From: Streptomyces sp. DG2A-72
Lineage (GTDB): Bacteria > Actinomycetota > Actinomycetes > Streptomycetales > Streptomycetaceae
Reading direction: 5' to 3'
DNA length: 64,000 nt
Assembly (NCBI RefSeq): GCF_030499575.1
Contig: NZ_JASTLC010000001.1
Coordinates: forward strand, 2,690,001 to 2,754,000
Both the position numbers and the translations under genes were made by a program. Positions 44,901-53,959 of the stretch are shown one piece after another. Within the stretch, counting starts at the first letter, position 1. Each line of letters opens with the position of its first letter. A model generated the notes under the pieces. That model made no database searches, was not told where the DNA came from, and saw only the letters and a list, made by a program, of their open reading frames with translations.

Positions 44901-47299
44901 TTGGTGACGTCGATGGTCCGGTCGGCGGAGACGTCCTTGTTGCCGTCCTTGTCGATCACCAGGAAGCCGACACTGGAGGCGCCCGGCTTCAGCTTGACGT
45001 AGGCGAAGGCGCCGTAGGCGTCCCGGCCGATGAAGGGGTGGCGCTCGCCCTCGGCGTGCAGGCCCCAGTTCTCGTAGTCGCCGTCGGTGCGCTTGTAGTG
45101 GACGATCGCGTAGTCGCGGGAGGAGGCGGTGGGGGGCTCGGGAGCGGGCGGGGTGCCGGTGGTGGAGGCCGCTGTGGCGCTCGCCGTACGGCCCGCCGAG
45201 TCGATCACAACCGCCTTGTAGCGCAAGGCAGTTCCGGGCTGTACGTCCTTGCCGATGGTCTGGGTGACCTTGTACGGGGCGTGGTCGGCGGAGCCGAGGG
45301 TCTGCCACTTGCCGTTGCCGGTCTGCGCGGCGAAGACGACGCGGTTGAGCTGTCCGCCGTCGGCTTCGGCGATGACGGCCACTGTGCCGGTGGCGCCGGT
45401 GGCCGGGGCGTCGAGGGTGATGACCGGCTTCGAAGCGGGCTTGGCCAGGGGGCCTGCTGCCTTGAGGACGACGGCGGATCCGGCCGGGACGGTGACGGTG
45501 AGCTTCTTGTCGGCGCGGGAAGTAACGTGCGCGTCACTGCCGTAGATCCCGTGGAAGGCCATGCCCGCCGAACCGGTCGCGAAGGTCGCCGACTTGGCGT
45601 CGGCGGCGTTGTTGAAGGCGACGACGTACTCGATACCTGCCCGAGTGCGCGAAAAGGCATAGATTCCGGGCCCCTCGGCCGCGTACCGCTCGGTCTGGAC
45701 GCCGTCCGTGAGGGCCGGGTTGGCCTTGCGGAGCTTGGCGAGAGCACTGATCTGCTGGTAGAGCGGTGCTCTCGTGTCGTAGGCGTCGCTCGCGTGGGTG
45801 CGGTCGGTGCCGAGCTGGTCGTCGTCGAGGTAGTCGGCGGTGGTGGACGCGAACATCGACTGGCGGGCGTCCTTGTCGCCGCCGGAGCCGGTGAAGCCCT
45901 GTTCGTCGCCGTAGTAGACCACCGGGTTGCCACGGCTGAGGAACATCAGCTCGTTGGCGAGCCTGTCCTTGGCGAGCAGTTCGGCGTCGGTGGCCTTCGG
46001 GTTGTCCTGGTTCAGGAAGTACCCGATGCGGCCCATGTCGTGGTTGCCGAGGAAGGTGACCTGCTCGTACGCGTTGGCCTTGTCGGTCGTGTACTTGTAG
46101 TCGTCGCCGAAGACGGAGGCCAGCTTCTGCGCGCTGCCGCCCTGGGAGACGTACTGTCGGGCCGCCTCCTGGAAGGGGAAGTCGAGCGTGGAGTCGAGGC
46201 GGCCCTGGGTGACGTACGGCGAAGTGATGTCGGTGTCGGCCGAGTAGACCTCGCCGAACATGAAGAAGTCGTCGCGGCCCTGCTTCTTCGCATACGCGTC
46301 GAGGGCTGTGGCCCACTGGGTCCAGAACTCCGTGTTGACGTGCTTCACGGTGTCGATGCGGAAGCCGTCGATGTCGAAGTCCCTGACCCACCGCTGGTAG
46401 ATCTTCTCCATGCCGCGCACGACCTCGGGACGCTCGGTCCACAGGTCGTCGAGGCCGCCGAAGTCGCCATACGTGGAACTCTCGCCGGCGAAGGTGGAGT
46501 CGCCGCGGTTGTGGTACATCGTCGGGTCGTTGAGCCACGACGGGACCTTGGTGTTCTTCGTGGCCTTGGGGGTGCGGGGGAAGGAGTTCTCGCCCACGGC
46601 CGGGAAGTCCTTGGTGCCGTCCGCGTAGTCCGCGTCGTCGAAGGGTTCGCCGTCCTTCGTCAGGTACGGGAAGGCGCCCTTGGAGAGGTAGTCGTAGGAC
46701 TTCTCCTCGTAGTCGACGACGTCCGCCGTGTGGTTGGTGATGACGTCGAAGAAGACCTTCATGCCCTTGGCGTGGGCCTTGGAGATGAGGGTTTCCAGGT
46801 CCTTGTTGGTGCCGAAGTGCGGGTCGACCTGGGTGAAGTCGGTGATCCAGTAACCGTGGTAGCCGGCCGAGGCGTTGGTGCCGGTGCCCTGCACGGGCCG
46901 GTTCTTGAAGATCGGGGCCATCCAGACGGAGGTGGTGCCCAGGCCCTTGATGTAGTCGAGCTTCTTCGTCAGGCCCTTGAGGTCGCCGCCCTGGTAGAAG
47001 CCCTTGTTGGTGGGGTCGTGGCCGGTGGAGAGCCTCGAACCGGTCAGCCCGCCCTTGTCGTTGCCGGTGTCGCCGTTGGCGAAGCGGTCCGGCAGGACGA
47101 AGTAGAACTGCTCGCGGGTGAGGTCGTGGCGGGCCGCGGCTTTCGCCAGCGCCGCGTCCGACGGCGGCGGAGGCGGGGTGTCGGCGCGGGCGGCGAGGGG
47201 CTGGACGAGCGCTGCGGCCAGCGCGGCAACGGTGACCGCGGCGACCCGTCGGGTGTGCTTGGTGCGGCGCCTCGACGGCACCGGCCATCTCGGTATCAA
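41942..47299 (-). CDS. pulA: Secreted bifunctional alpha-amylase / pullulanase
   Basis: A 1785-residue exported enzyme with two GH13 catalytic units. After a signal peptide (1-40, cleavage near ARADT), the first unit (about 55-620) has catalytic Asp316 (DGFRID), Glu350 (MFGEVY) and Asp421 (GNHDMG), as in alpha-amylases. Next come pullulanase-type PUD/CBM41-like modules (about 745-940, two copies with YHRADGNYDGWGLH), an N2/CBM48-like region, and a type I pullulanase unit with Asp1391 (DGFRFD), Glu1428 (YGEGW) and the AHDN motif near 1560. Together they cut alpha-1,4 and alpha-1,6 bonds outside the cell. The start is TTG 47299 with AAGGAG about 10 bases upstream. A MalR-type site lies upstream. 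Confidence 0.95.
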   Translation of the reverse strand: MIPRWPVPSRRRTKHTRRVAAVTVAALAAALVQPLAARADTPPPPPSDAALAKAAARHDLTREQFYFVLPDRFANGDTGNDKGGLTGSRLSTGHDPTNKGFYQGGDLKGLTKKLDYIKGLGTTSVWMAPIFKNRPVQGTGTNASAGYHGYWITDFTQVDPHFGTNKDLETLISKAHAKGMKVFFDVITNHTADVVDYEEKSYDYLSKGAFPYLTKDGEPFDDADYADGTKDFPAVGENSFPRTPKATKNTKVPSWLNDPTMYHNRGDSTFAGESSTYGDFGGLDDLWTERPEVVRGMEKIYQRWVRDFDIDGFRIDTVKHVNTEFWTQWATALDAYAKKQGRDDFFMFGEVYSADTDITSPYVTQGRLDSTLDFPFQEAARQYVSQGGSAQKLASVFGDDYKYTTDKANAYEQVTFLGNHDMGRIGYFLNQDNPKATDAELLAKDRLANELMFLSRGNPVVYYGDEQGFTGSGGDKDARQSMFASTTADYLDDDQLGTDRTHASDAYDTRAPLYQQISALAKLRKANPALTDGVQTERYAAEGPGIYAFSRTRAGIEYVVAFNNAADAKSATFATGSAGMAFHGIYGSDAHVTSRADKKLTVTVPAGSAVVLKAAGPLAKPASKPVITLDAPATGATGTVAVIAEADGGQLNRVVFAAQTGNGKWQTLGSADHAPYKVTQTIGKDVQPGTALRYKAVVIDSAGRTASATAASTTGTPPAPEPPTASSRDYAIVHYKRTDGDYENWGLHAEGERHPFIGRDAYGAFAYVKLKPGASSVGFLVIDKDGNKDVSADRTIDVTKTGEVWIEQGKEAVQTERPEYPAQDKTKAVLHYHRADGNYDGWGLHTWTGAANPTDWSNPLEPVKTDSYGAVFEVPLTEGAGSLSYIIHKGDEKDLAADQSLDLRANGHEVWLLNGQEKYLLPQPAGSAAALDLTTSKAVWIDRNTVAWNGSDAAASTQLLYSRTGSITVEDGALTGDDQRWLRLTKSTLTEAQKARFPHLKDYTAWSVDPRDRDRVREALRGQVVASQRAANGAVLAATGVQIAGVLDDLYSTATTADLGPTFDKGRPTLAVWAPTAQSVAVELDGSLQRMRRDDTTGVWSVTGPKSWQNKPYRYVVKVWAPSVRKVVTNKVTDPYSLALTADSERSLVVDLADKSLAPSGWTSLKKPKAVPLKDAQIQELHIRDFSVEDRTSEHPGTYLAFTDKASDGSRHLKRLAESGTSYVHLLPAFDIATIPEKRSDQATADCDLASYPADSDKQQECIGKIAAKDAYNWGYDPYHYTVPEGSYATDPDGTGRTVEFRKMVKALNEDGLRVVMDVVYNHTAASGQAGTSVLDRIVPGYYQRLLADGSVANSTCCANTATENAMMGKLVVDSIVTWAKEYKVDGFRFDLMGHHPKANILAVRKALDALTLAKDGVDGKKIILYGEGWNFGEVADDTRFVQATQKNMAGTGIATFSDRARDAVRGGGPFDEDPGVQGFASGLYTDPNSSESNGSTAEQKARLLHYQDLIKVGLSGNLARFTFTDTSGKEVTGADVDYNGSPAGYADAPGDALAYADAHDNESLFDALAFKLPATTSAADRARMQVLAMATATLSQGPALSQAGTDLLRSKSLDRNSYDSGDWFNAVHWNCADGNGFGRGLPMAADNESKWPYAKPLLGTVKVGCEQIEGAAAAYRDLLKIRTTKKAFSLDTAGQVQSTLSFPLSGKDETPGVITMVLGDLVVVFNATPEEQKQRIESSAGTGYRLHPVQASGGDPIAKSASFERISGTFAVPGRTVAVFTRTS

Positions 47300-47369
47300 G
47301 ATGTGGACTCCTTGCGGCGTTACGGCTCTTCGGGTCCGACCCCGCGCGACCGTATCGCCGCCGAAATGA

Positions 47370-47390
47370 TTTCAGCAAGAGTCCTGAAAC
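47370..47390. promoter_or_regulatory. MalR-type operator candidate upstream of pulA
   Basis: TTTCAG (47370-47375) and CTGAAA (47384-47389) form an inverted repeat around CAAGAGTC. Read on the minus strand the core is GACTCTTGCTG, which shares ACTCTTGC with sites upstream of the amylase gene and malE. It lies 70-90 bp upstream of the pulA start. Confidence 0.6.
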
Positions 47391-47405
47391 GACCGGAAAG
47401 AACTT

Positions 47406-48455
47406 TCAGCAGGGGGAGTTGGTCTGCATCAGCAACCCCAGCCGCCAGGGCAGGGTGCTGTACGGACCGCTCGCCGCGGGGTCCATGCCCTGGTAGAGGA
47501 ACTGCAGGCGGCACGGGTTGATGGTGAGGGTCTGGTTGTTGGAGTGGCGGACCATCTCGCCGTGACTGATGTCCCGGGTCCAGGGGGTGCCGCTGAAGGC
47601 GACATTGCTCGACCGCGCGAACGGGTTGGACTCGGTGTCGGCCAGCGGGGTCCAGCTGCCGTTGATGCTGCTCGACGTCCAGGACCGGAAGTACCGCTTG
47701 CCGCCGCTGCCGATCGCCTCGTTGAGCAGCAGGTAGGTGTTGGAGTCCTTGAGCTTGTAGACGTTGGCCGCCTCCCAGAGGCGGTACCTGTTGGAGTCCT
47801 GGAGCGCGATGACGGTGTTGGTGAAGCCGTTCGGGAAGTTGGCCACCGTGGTCTCCGACCGATAGAGGTGCCCGTTGTCGGCGGAGGAGAACAGGTAGCA
47901 CTTGGAGCTGTCGCAGACGTTCCAGAAGTCGACCCAGTGGCCGCTGCCGATGTTGTCCCGGATGATCTGCGGCATGCCGTTCGCGTACATCTTCTTCGGG
48001 GCGGTCCACGACCTGGGGTTGGCGATGTCCGAGGTGGTCGAGTACGCCGCGTTGTCCCCGGTCTGGTAGATCAGGTACCACAGCTTGCGCGGCTCGAAGT
48101 AGAACACCTGCGGCGCCGCCTTGTACCCGGCACCGATCGCGGTCCGGTCCAGGTAGTGATGCTGCGCGGAGCCGGCCGTCTGCCAACTGGTGAAGTTCAG
48201 GTACACCATGCTGTAGCTGCCGTTGGTGGTCGTGGTGGTGGCGAACACGTGCCACCGGCCGTTGTGGTACACGACCGATGGGTCCTTGATCGCGCTGAGC
48301 TGGTGACTCGCGTCGGACTTCGGGGAGATGAGCACGCCGCTGGAGTTCCACTGGAAGCTGCCCGGTAAGGCGGCCGCCGACGACGGCGACGCCATCACAC
48401 CGAGCAACAGGGCCAGCCCGGCCGCCAGTACTCCGAGCATTCTTGTCACGCGCAT
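47406..48455 (-). CDS. Secreted GH62 alpha-L-arabinofuranosidase
   Basis: A 349-residue exported enzyme. A signal peptide (MRVTRMLGVLAAGLALLLG, cleavage near SSAAA, residue 30) is followed by one GH62 domain that fills the rest. Family marks: FQWNSSGVLISPKSD, IKDPSVVYHNGRWHVFAT with the catalytic Asp, WVDFWNVCDSSKCYLFSSADNG, LWEAANVYKL with the catalytic Glu, and NPCRLQFLYQG near the end. GH62 enzymes remove arabinose from arabinoxylan. Many Streptomyces relatives carry an extra CBM2 or CBM13; none is present here. ATG 48455 has AGGAG upstream, inside a decayed GH30 gene whose promoter, with its CebR-type box, probably drives this gene. Confidence 0.93.
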   Translation of the reverse strand: MRVTRMLGVLAAGLALLLGVMASPSSAAALPGSFQWNSSGVLISPKSDASHQLSAIKDPSVVYHNGRWHVFATTTTTNGSYSMVYLNFTSWQTAGSAQHHYLDRTAIGAGYKAAPQVFYFEPRKLWYLIYQTGDNAAYSTTSDIANPRSWTAPKKMYANGMPQIIRDNIGSGHWVDFWNVCDSSKCYLFSSADNGHLYRSETTVANFPNGFTNTVIALQDSNRYRLWEAANVYKLKDSNTYLLLNEAIGSGGKRYFRSWTSSSINGSWTPLADTESNPFARSSNVAFSGTPWTRDISHGEMVRHSNNQTLTINPCRLQFLYQGMDPAASGPYSTLPWRLGLLMQTNSPC

Positions 48456-49453
<998 letters not shown>

Positions 49454-49544
49454 TCAAAGCATTCCTTCACAGGCGCCCTCGCGGCATATTTTCGCAGCTC
49501 AGGATGGTCGCGCGCCCGGCATAAGGCAGCAAAGAAGGTGCATT

Positions 49545-49949
49545 ATGTCCCTACACCCACCGCCAAACGACAGTTTTTACCCGCCTCCTCCACCAAACGT
49601 TGAACCTGTAAGTCCGGAGTCGATACACAACTCTCCTGAATTCCATTCAATGCGCAGCGCACACCGCTCCTTCGGCACAGCGGCGACGCTCGTCTCGGTG
49701 GGCGGATTCCTCACATACGTCCTGCTGTCGAGTTTCGCCGCCGGCCTGATGAACCAGTCGCTGATCGGCCATCTGACGATCGGGCTGGCCCTGGGCCTTG
49801 GCCAGTTCCTCCTCATGGGCACGACGATCTGGCTCTACGTCCGGCACATGGACCGGCGGATCGACCCGGTCACCCACCGCCTGCGGGCCCACATACGGGC
49901 CCAGGCACAGCGCCCCGCCCCCTCGGCAAGGCGGTCCGGCACGTGGTGA
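49545..49949 (+). CDS. DUF485 small membrane protein, partner of the symporter
   Basis: A 134-residue DUF485 (YjcH-type) protein with a Pro-rich N-terminus (residues 1-22) and two membrane helices (about 47-68 and 75-99), followed by a basic tail. YjcH is always found with the acetate permease ActP, and the same order is kept here: the symporter start codon overlaps this stop (GTGA at 49946-49949). The role of DUF485 is unknown, perhaps folding or regulation of the symporter. The ATG at 49545 is about 10 bases after GAAGG. Confidence 0.88.
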   Translation: MSLHPPPNDSFYPPPPPNVEPVSPESIHNSPEFHSMRSAHRSFGTAATLVSVGGFLTYVLLSSFAAGLMNQSLIGHLTIGLALGLGQFLLMGTTIWLYVRHMDRRIDPVTHRLRAHIRAQAQRPAPSARRSGTW

Positions 49950-51565
49950 CGCAGGCGGCCGGTCAACTGGTGCATCACGCAGCGGGTGTCACCGACGAGA
50001 CCACTCAGAAGCTGACGCTCGTCCTGTTCATGTCTGTCGCCGTGGTCACCCTGTTCACGGTGCTGCTGACGGCCCCGCAGCGGGACGAGATCAGCGAGTT
50101 CTACCTCGGCAACCGTGACATGTCGCCGCTGCGCAACGGGCTCGCCATGTGCGGTGACTACCTGTCGGCCGCGACACTGCTGGGCAGTACCGGAATCGTC
50201 GCGCTGACCGGCTACGACGGTCTGCTCTACCTGGGCGGCACGGTGGTCGCCTGGATGATGGCGCTGCTGCTGATCGCGGAACCACTGCGCAACTCCGGCA
50301 AGTTCACGCTGGGCGACAACCTGGCGCTGCGGCTGTCGCAGGGACAGCGATCGGTCCGGCTGGCGCTCGTGCTGTGCACACTGGTCGTGTGCCTGCTGTA
50401 CCTGGTCGCCCAACTCGTGGGCAGCATAGCCCTGTTGGCGCAGTTCATCGGCACCCCGAGCGGGACGGTCCGGACCATGTGCGTGGTGGTCATCGGCTCC
50501 ATGGTCGTCGTGTACGCGGCGATCGGCGGTATGCCGGGTGCCACGGTCATCCAGGTGGTCAAGGCCGTGATGCTGGTCGTCGGGGTGGGGTTCACCGCCA
50601 TCCTGGTGCTGCACCACTTCAGCTGGAACGTCGACAAACTGCTGTCGTCCGCCGCCGGCAACAGCGCCCTGGGCGACCGCTTCCTCGGCCCCGGACTGCG
50701 ATACGGCGGGACCACCACCAACAAGCTGGACTTCTTCAGCCTGCAACTGGCCATCGTGCTCGGGCTGGCCGCACTGCCGCACATCATGATGCGGCTGCTC
50801 GCCCCGCGCACGACGCGTGTGCTGCGCGGCTCGGTGGTATGGGCCGTGGGGCTGATCGGCTTCGTGTGTCTGATGGCGGGCGTGCTGGGCCTGGGCGCCA
50901 CGGCGATCGTGGGCCGGGGGGAGATCGCGAACGTCGACCCCAAGGGCGATGCCGCGGTGCTTCTGCTCGGGTACGAGCTCGGCGGCCCCATACTCACAGC
51001 GCTCCTGTCCAGCCTGGCCTTCGTCACGCTGCTCGGAGTGGCCGGCGGACTCACCCTCGCCGGGGCCTCCTCGATCGCCCACGACCTCTACGGCGCAGTG
51101 ATCCGCAAGGGGAAGGCGACACAGACGCAAGAGGTGATCGTCGCCCGGCTCGCCGCTGCCGCCATCGGCATCATGGGCATGATGCTGGCCCTGCTGTCCT
51201 GGGGCACCAGCACCGCGACGCTGGCCTTCCTGGCCTTCGCGATCGCGGCGTCCGCCATTCTGCCGACGATCGTCTACAGCCTGTTCTGGCGGCGCTTCAC
51301 CGCACGCGGCGCGCTGCTGAGCCTGTACGGCGGTCTGATCTGCTCGGTGCTCCTGGTGGTGTTCTCCCCGATCGTCTCCTCCACCCCCGACTCGATCTAC
51401 CCCGGTGCCGACTTCGCCTGGTTCCCGCTGCAGAACCCCGGCATCGTGTCGATCCCGGCGGGCTTCCTGCTGGGCTGGCTCGGCTCCGTGCTGAGCCAGC
51501 CTCAGGAACCGCAGGTCTTCGAGGAGTTCGAGGTCCGGGCGCTGGTCGGCGCCGACGAACGGTGA
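49943..51565 (+). CDS. Sodium:solute symporter of the ActP (acetate) type
   Basis: A 540-residue membrane transporter of the SSS family with about 13 predicted helices. Family marks are FYLGNRDMSPLRNGLAMCGDYLS near 53-75, GYDGLLYLGGTVVAW near 90-104 and LALPHIMMR-like segment AALPHIMMRLLAP near 275-287. ActP takes up acetate and other short monocarboxylates with Na+. Gene pairing with DUF485 supports this substrate class. GTG starts at 49943 and 49946 are both possible. Its position among starch enzymes may be chance, or it may recover overflow acetate. A hairpin separates it from the convergent amylase gene. Confidence 0.9.
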   Translation: MVTQAAGQLVHHAAGVTDETTQKLTLVLFMSVAVVTLFTVLLTAPQRDEISEFYLGNRDMSPLRNGLAMCGDYLSAATLLGSTGIVALTGYDGLLYLGGTVVAWMMALLLIAEPLRNSGKFTLGDNLALRLSQGQRSVRLALVLCTLVVCLLYLVAQLVGSIALLAQFIGTPSGTVRTMCVVVIGSMVVVYAAIGGMPGATVIQVVKAVMLVVGVGFTAILVLHHFSWNVDKLLSSAAGNSALGDRFLGPGLRYGGTTTNKLDFFSLQLAIVLGLAALPHIMMRLLAPRTTRVLRGSVVWAVGLIGFVCLMAGVLGLGATAIVGRGEIANVDPKGDAAVLLLGYELGGPILTALLSSLAFVTLLGVAGGLTLAGASSIAHDLYGAVIRKGKATQTQEVIVARLAAAAIGIMGMMLALLSWGTSTATLAFLAFAIAASAILPTIVYSLFWRRFTARGALLSLYGGLICSVLLVVFSPIVSSTPDSIYPGADFAWFPLQNPGIVSIPAGFLLGWLGSVLSQPQEPQVFEEFEVRALVGADER

Positions 51566-51568
51566 TTC

Positions 51569-51599
51569 GTCCGGAGGTCCTTGTCAAGGGCCTCCGGAC
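51569..51599. terminator. Bidirectional hairpin between symporter and amylase genes
   Basis: Arms GTCCGGAGGTCC (51569-51580) and GGGCCTCCGGAC (51588-51599) pair over 12 bp with one G-U wobble and a 7-base loop. It lies 4 bp past the symporter stop and 20 bp before the amylase stop. Confidence 0.8.
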
Positions 51600-51618
51600 C
51601 CGCACCGACGTGCGGCGT

Positions 51619-52998
51619 TCAGCAGTTGGACTTACCCGCGTAGATCGCGAGGGCCGTGTTGGCGCCGAGCGTGGCGGTGAACTGCCCACCGGAGTTCACC
51701 GCCACGGTCGTGTTGCTCTGCACATTGCAGTACGTCCCCGCCGGCAGCGACGTCTGATACGTCCGGCTCAGACTGCCGGACTCGTGGTTGATGGCGACGT
51801 AGCCCTTGGCACCCCGCCCGAAGGCGATCGCGTCGGCGCCGTTGTCCCACCAGTTGGTGACGGCCTCACCACGCGTGGCGTTACGGAAGGCGACCATCGA
51901 CTTGATCTCGGGCCAGTTGTGCTGACACTTCCAGCCGTCCTGCCAACAGGCGCCCACCGTACCGCCGTTGGGCGGGCCCGCGTCCGTGTCGGAGAACTCG
52001 TAGCCGGAGTTGATGTCGGGGGCGCCGTAGGGCCAGGCCAGCATGAAGACGTTGGCCAGCGTGTAGTCGGCGCCGTCCTTGTAGTTGAGCGTGCTGCCGT
52101 TGCGCTCGGTGTCGTGGTTGTCGACGAAGACACCGGAGACACCGCCGCTCATGTAACCCCAGTCCTCGCCGTAGTTCTTCAGATAGGCGAGGTTCTCGCT
52201 GTTGAAGACGCGCTTGAGGTCGTAGGCGTAGCGGAACTCCTGGACGTCCCCGTTGCCGGTGTACTCCGTCGGCTGCACGGCCTCCCCGCTGCCGTGGATG
52301 ACCTCCTGCTTCCAGTACACCGACGGGTTGCTCAGCCGGGACTTGATGTTGGCGAGGTCGGCGGCCGGCATGTGCTTGGCCGCGTCGATGCGGAAGCCGT
52401 CGACGCCGAGTGACAGCAGGTCGTTCATGTAGCCGGCGATGGCGCCGCGGACGTAGGACTCCCCGGTGTCCAGGTCGGCGAGGCCCACCAGTTCGCAGTG
52501 CTGGACGTTCCAGCGGTCCTGGTAGTCGGTGATCTGACCGGTGCAGTCGTCGAAGTCGGGGGACGAGTACAGGCCCGGGTAGTTGTACTTCGTGTACACC
52601 GAGCCGCCGGTGCCGGTGCCGCTGCCCGCCGACATGTGGTTGATGACCGTGTCGACGACGACCTTCACACCGGCCGCGTGGCAGGCGCTGACCATGTCCC
52701 GGAAGGCCGCGCGGTCACCGAGCCGACCGGCGATCTTGTAGCTGACGGGCTGGTACGACGTCCACCACTGCGCTCCCTGTATGTGCTCGGCGGGTGGGGA
52801 GACCTGGACGTAGCCGTAGCCGGCGGGGCCGAGGGTGTTGGCGCACTCCTTGGCGACCGAGGCGAAGTTCCACTCGAACATCACCGCGGTGACGTCCTTG
52901 GTGCCGGGCGGGGAGGCCTGCGCGGGAGTCGCGGGGGCTATGAGGGCCGCCGATGTGGCGGCGAGCGCGGTCGCGGTGACGGACCATCTCAATATCAC
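51619..52998 (-). CDS. amlA: Secreted alpha-amylase, GH13, without starch-binding domain
   Basis: A 459-residue exported endo-amylase that cuts internal alpha-1,4 bonds of starch. Signal peptide of about 28 residues (cleavage after AQA), catalytic barrel with Asp205 ([10 protein letters not shown]), Glu232 (WKQEVIHG) and Asp296 (VDNHDTER), and a C-terminal beta domain ending [15 protein letters not shown]. Other streptomycete amylases of this class often run to about 560 residues with a CBM20 starch-binding module; here the chain ends at the C domain. GTG 52998 has AAGGAG about 9 bases upstream. A MalR-type site lies 73-94 bp further up. The gene symbol follows common usage for streptomycete amylases. 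Confidence 0.95.
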   Translation of the reverse strand: MILRWSVTATALAATSAALIAPATPAQASPPGTKDVTAVMFEWNFASVAKECANTLGPAGYGYVQVSPPAEHIQGAQWWTSYQPVSYKIAGRLGDRAAFRDMVSACHAAGVKVVVDTVINHMSAGSGTGTGGSVYTKYNYPGLYSSPDFDDCTGQITDYQDRWNVQHCELVGLADLDTGESYVRGAIAGYMNDLLSLGVDGFRIDAAKHMPAADLANIKSRLSNPSVYWKQEVIHGSGEAVQPTEYTGNGDVQEFRYAYDLKRVFNSENLAYLKNYGEDWGYMSGGVSGVFVDNHDTERNGSTLNYKDGADYTLANVFMLAWPYGAPDINSGYEFSDTDAGPPNGGTVGACWQDGWKCQHNWPEIKSMVAFRNATRGEAVTNWWDNGADAIAFGRGAKGYVAINHESGSLSRTYQTSLPAGTYCNVQSNTTVAVNSGGQFTATLGANTALAIYAGKSNC

Positions 52999-53070
52999 AG
53001 GCGTCAACTCCTTGCGATGACGGCCAGGCGTCGTTGCCGGGCGCCGGCGTGACCGTACCGCCACGAAAGA

Positions 53071-53092
53071 TCTGCAGCAAGAGAGTTGAAAC
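53071..53092. promoter_or_regulatory. MalR-type operator candidate upstream of the amylase gene
   Basis: Plus strand GCAGCAAGAGAGTTGAAAC (53074-53092). On the coding strand this reads GTTTCAACTCTCTTGCTGC. It shares GTTTCA and CTCTTGCTG with the pulA site. A further half-site GCAAGAGTCC occurs at 53315-53324. Confidence 0.6.
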
Positions 53093-53349
53093 CCATAGTA
53101 AGTTCTTTCATCCGTGGCCTTGACGTGCCCTCCTCAACTCACCATCGCAGCCTGGGGCGACAACCCCGAGCGCGTAACCAGCGGGCCCGCTTCGCCAAAC
53201 TCTGTGGCGTCGCACCAGCCAGGGCGCGACGAGCGGGTGATGGCCGAAGGTCCTTCCCGGCGGAGTGACCTCCTGCTTCTCGGAGTGTGGAAGCGCCCCG
53301 CGGCCGACGCTCTCGCAAGAGTCCGAGGTCAAGTTGACACTCCCCGACG
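53093..53349. other. Intergenic stretch upstream of the amylase gene
   Basis: Part of a 340-bp gap between the amylase operator and the I36-like gene. I find no supported gene. Short open frames here lack ribosome sites and family features. The GCAAGAGTCC match to the MalR-type sites at 53315-53324 is the only notable feature before the terminator. Confidence 0.5.
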
Positions 53350-53387
53350 CCTTGCGGGGATGCCATGAGAGAGGCATCCCCGCAAGG
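53350..53387 (-). terminator. Hairpin after the I36-like gene
   Basis: Perfect 15-bp arms CCTTGCGGGGATGCC (53350-53364) and GGCATCCCCGCAAGG (53373-53387) with an 8-base loop, about 50 bp past the stop of the minus-strand I36-like gene. Confidence 0.9.
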
Positions 53388-53434
53388 GACAGGCCGTGAC
53401 AGGCCCGTCCGCCTCGGCTACGCGGAAGGGGGGA

Positions 53435-53887
53435 TCAGGTCGCCCACCTGTCGCAGGTGCTGGCGCCCACCCAGCGGTGCGAGCTGATGGAGTTGTTGGC
53501 CGAGTAGCCGCTGGTGAAGTAGTTGTTGGTGAGGTCGGAGGCGTAGTGCTCGCTGCGGGCGAGGCAGGTGTGGCCGCCGGTCCAGCCCGTGCCGGTTCCG
53601 TTGAAGAACTGGACCTCTTGGTGGTTGCCCTTGTTGAGGATGGACGACGCCTTGTTGGTGTCGCTGCCCCGGAACTGATGCGAGCTGTCGCCCCAGTTCG
53701 AGTCGTTGGCATCGTCCCTGCCGAGCGGCCCGACGCAGTCGACATAGTCGTAGGCGTACATGTAACCGCTGGCCGCGTTCCTGTAGTTGTCGGCGCAGCT
53801 CTCGACGGCGTGCGCGGAGGAGACGGGGATGACGGTTCCGAGAGCAGCCATGCCCAGGACGGTCAGGGCGGCGGGCAGTTTTCTCAT
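53435..53887 (-). CDS. Small secreted protein, peptidase-inhibitor I36 / beta-gamma-crystallin-like
   Basis: A 150-residue precursor. The signal peptide (MRKLPAALTVLGMAALGTVI, cleavage near AHA, residue 27) leaves a mature protein of about 123 residues with four cysteines. The pattern GSDTNKASSILNKGN, VQFFNGTG, CLARSEHYASDL and NNSISSHRW resembles the repeats of the I36 / beta-gamma-crystallin-like family, in which secreted streptomycete inhibitors of metalloproteases are known. The match is one of pattern, not firm homology. It lies upstream of the amylase gene on the same strand, separated by a terminator. GAGGAG precedes the ATG. Confidence 0.7.
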   Translation of the reverse strand: MRKLPAALTVLGMAALGTVIPVSSAHAVESCADNYRNAASGYMYAYDYVDCVGPLGRDDANDSNWGDSSHQFRGSDTNKASSILNKGNHQEVQFFNGTGTGWTGGHTCLARSEHYASDLTNNYFTSGYSANNSISSHRWVGASTCDRWAT

Positions 53888-53959
53888 GGGTGTAACTCCT
53901 CGATCATCTGATGGGTGGGGCTCCCCGCGGCCATGACGCCACGGAAATCTTCGGCGCAC

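Noticed and set aside
44303..47521. 1072-codon plus-strand open frame opposite the pullulanase gene
   Set aside because: Its length comes from the GC bias of the pullulanase gene on the other strand. The translation is a monotonous Val/Gly/Arg pattern and the minus-strand frame has full catalytic motifs.
53303..53324. Third MalR operator for the amylase gene (CTCTCGCAAGAGTCC)
   Set aside because: Only a half-site match about 310 bp upstream of the start and close to a terminator; it could be chance, so it is mentioned but not listed as an operator.
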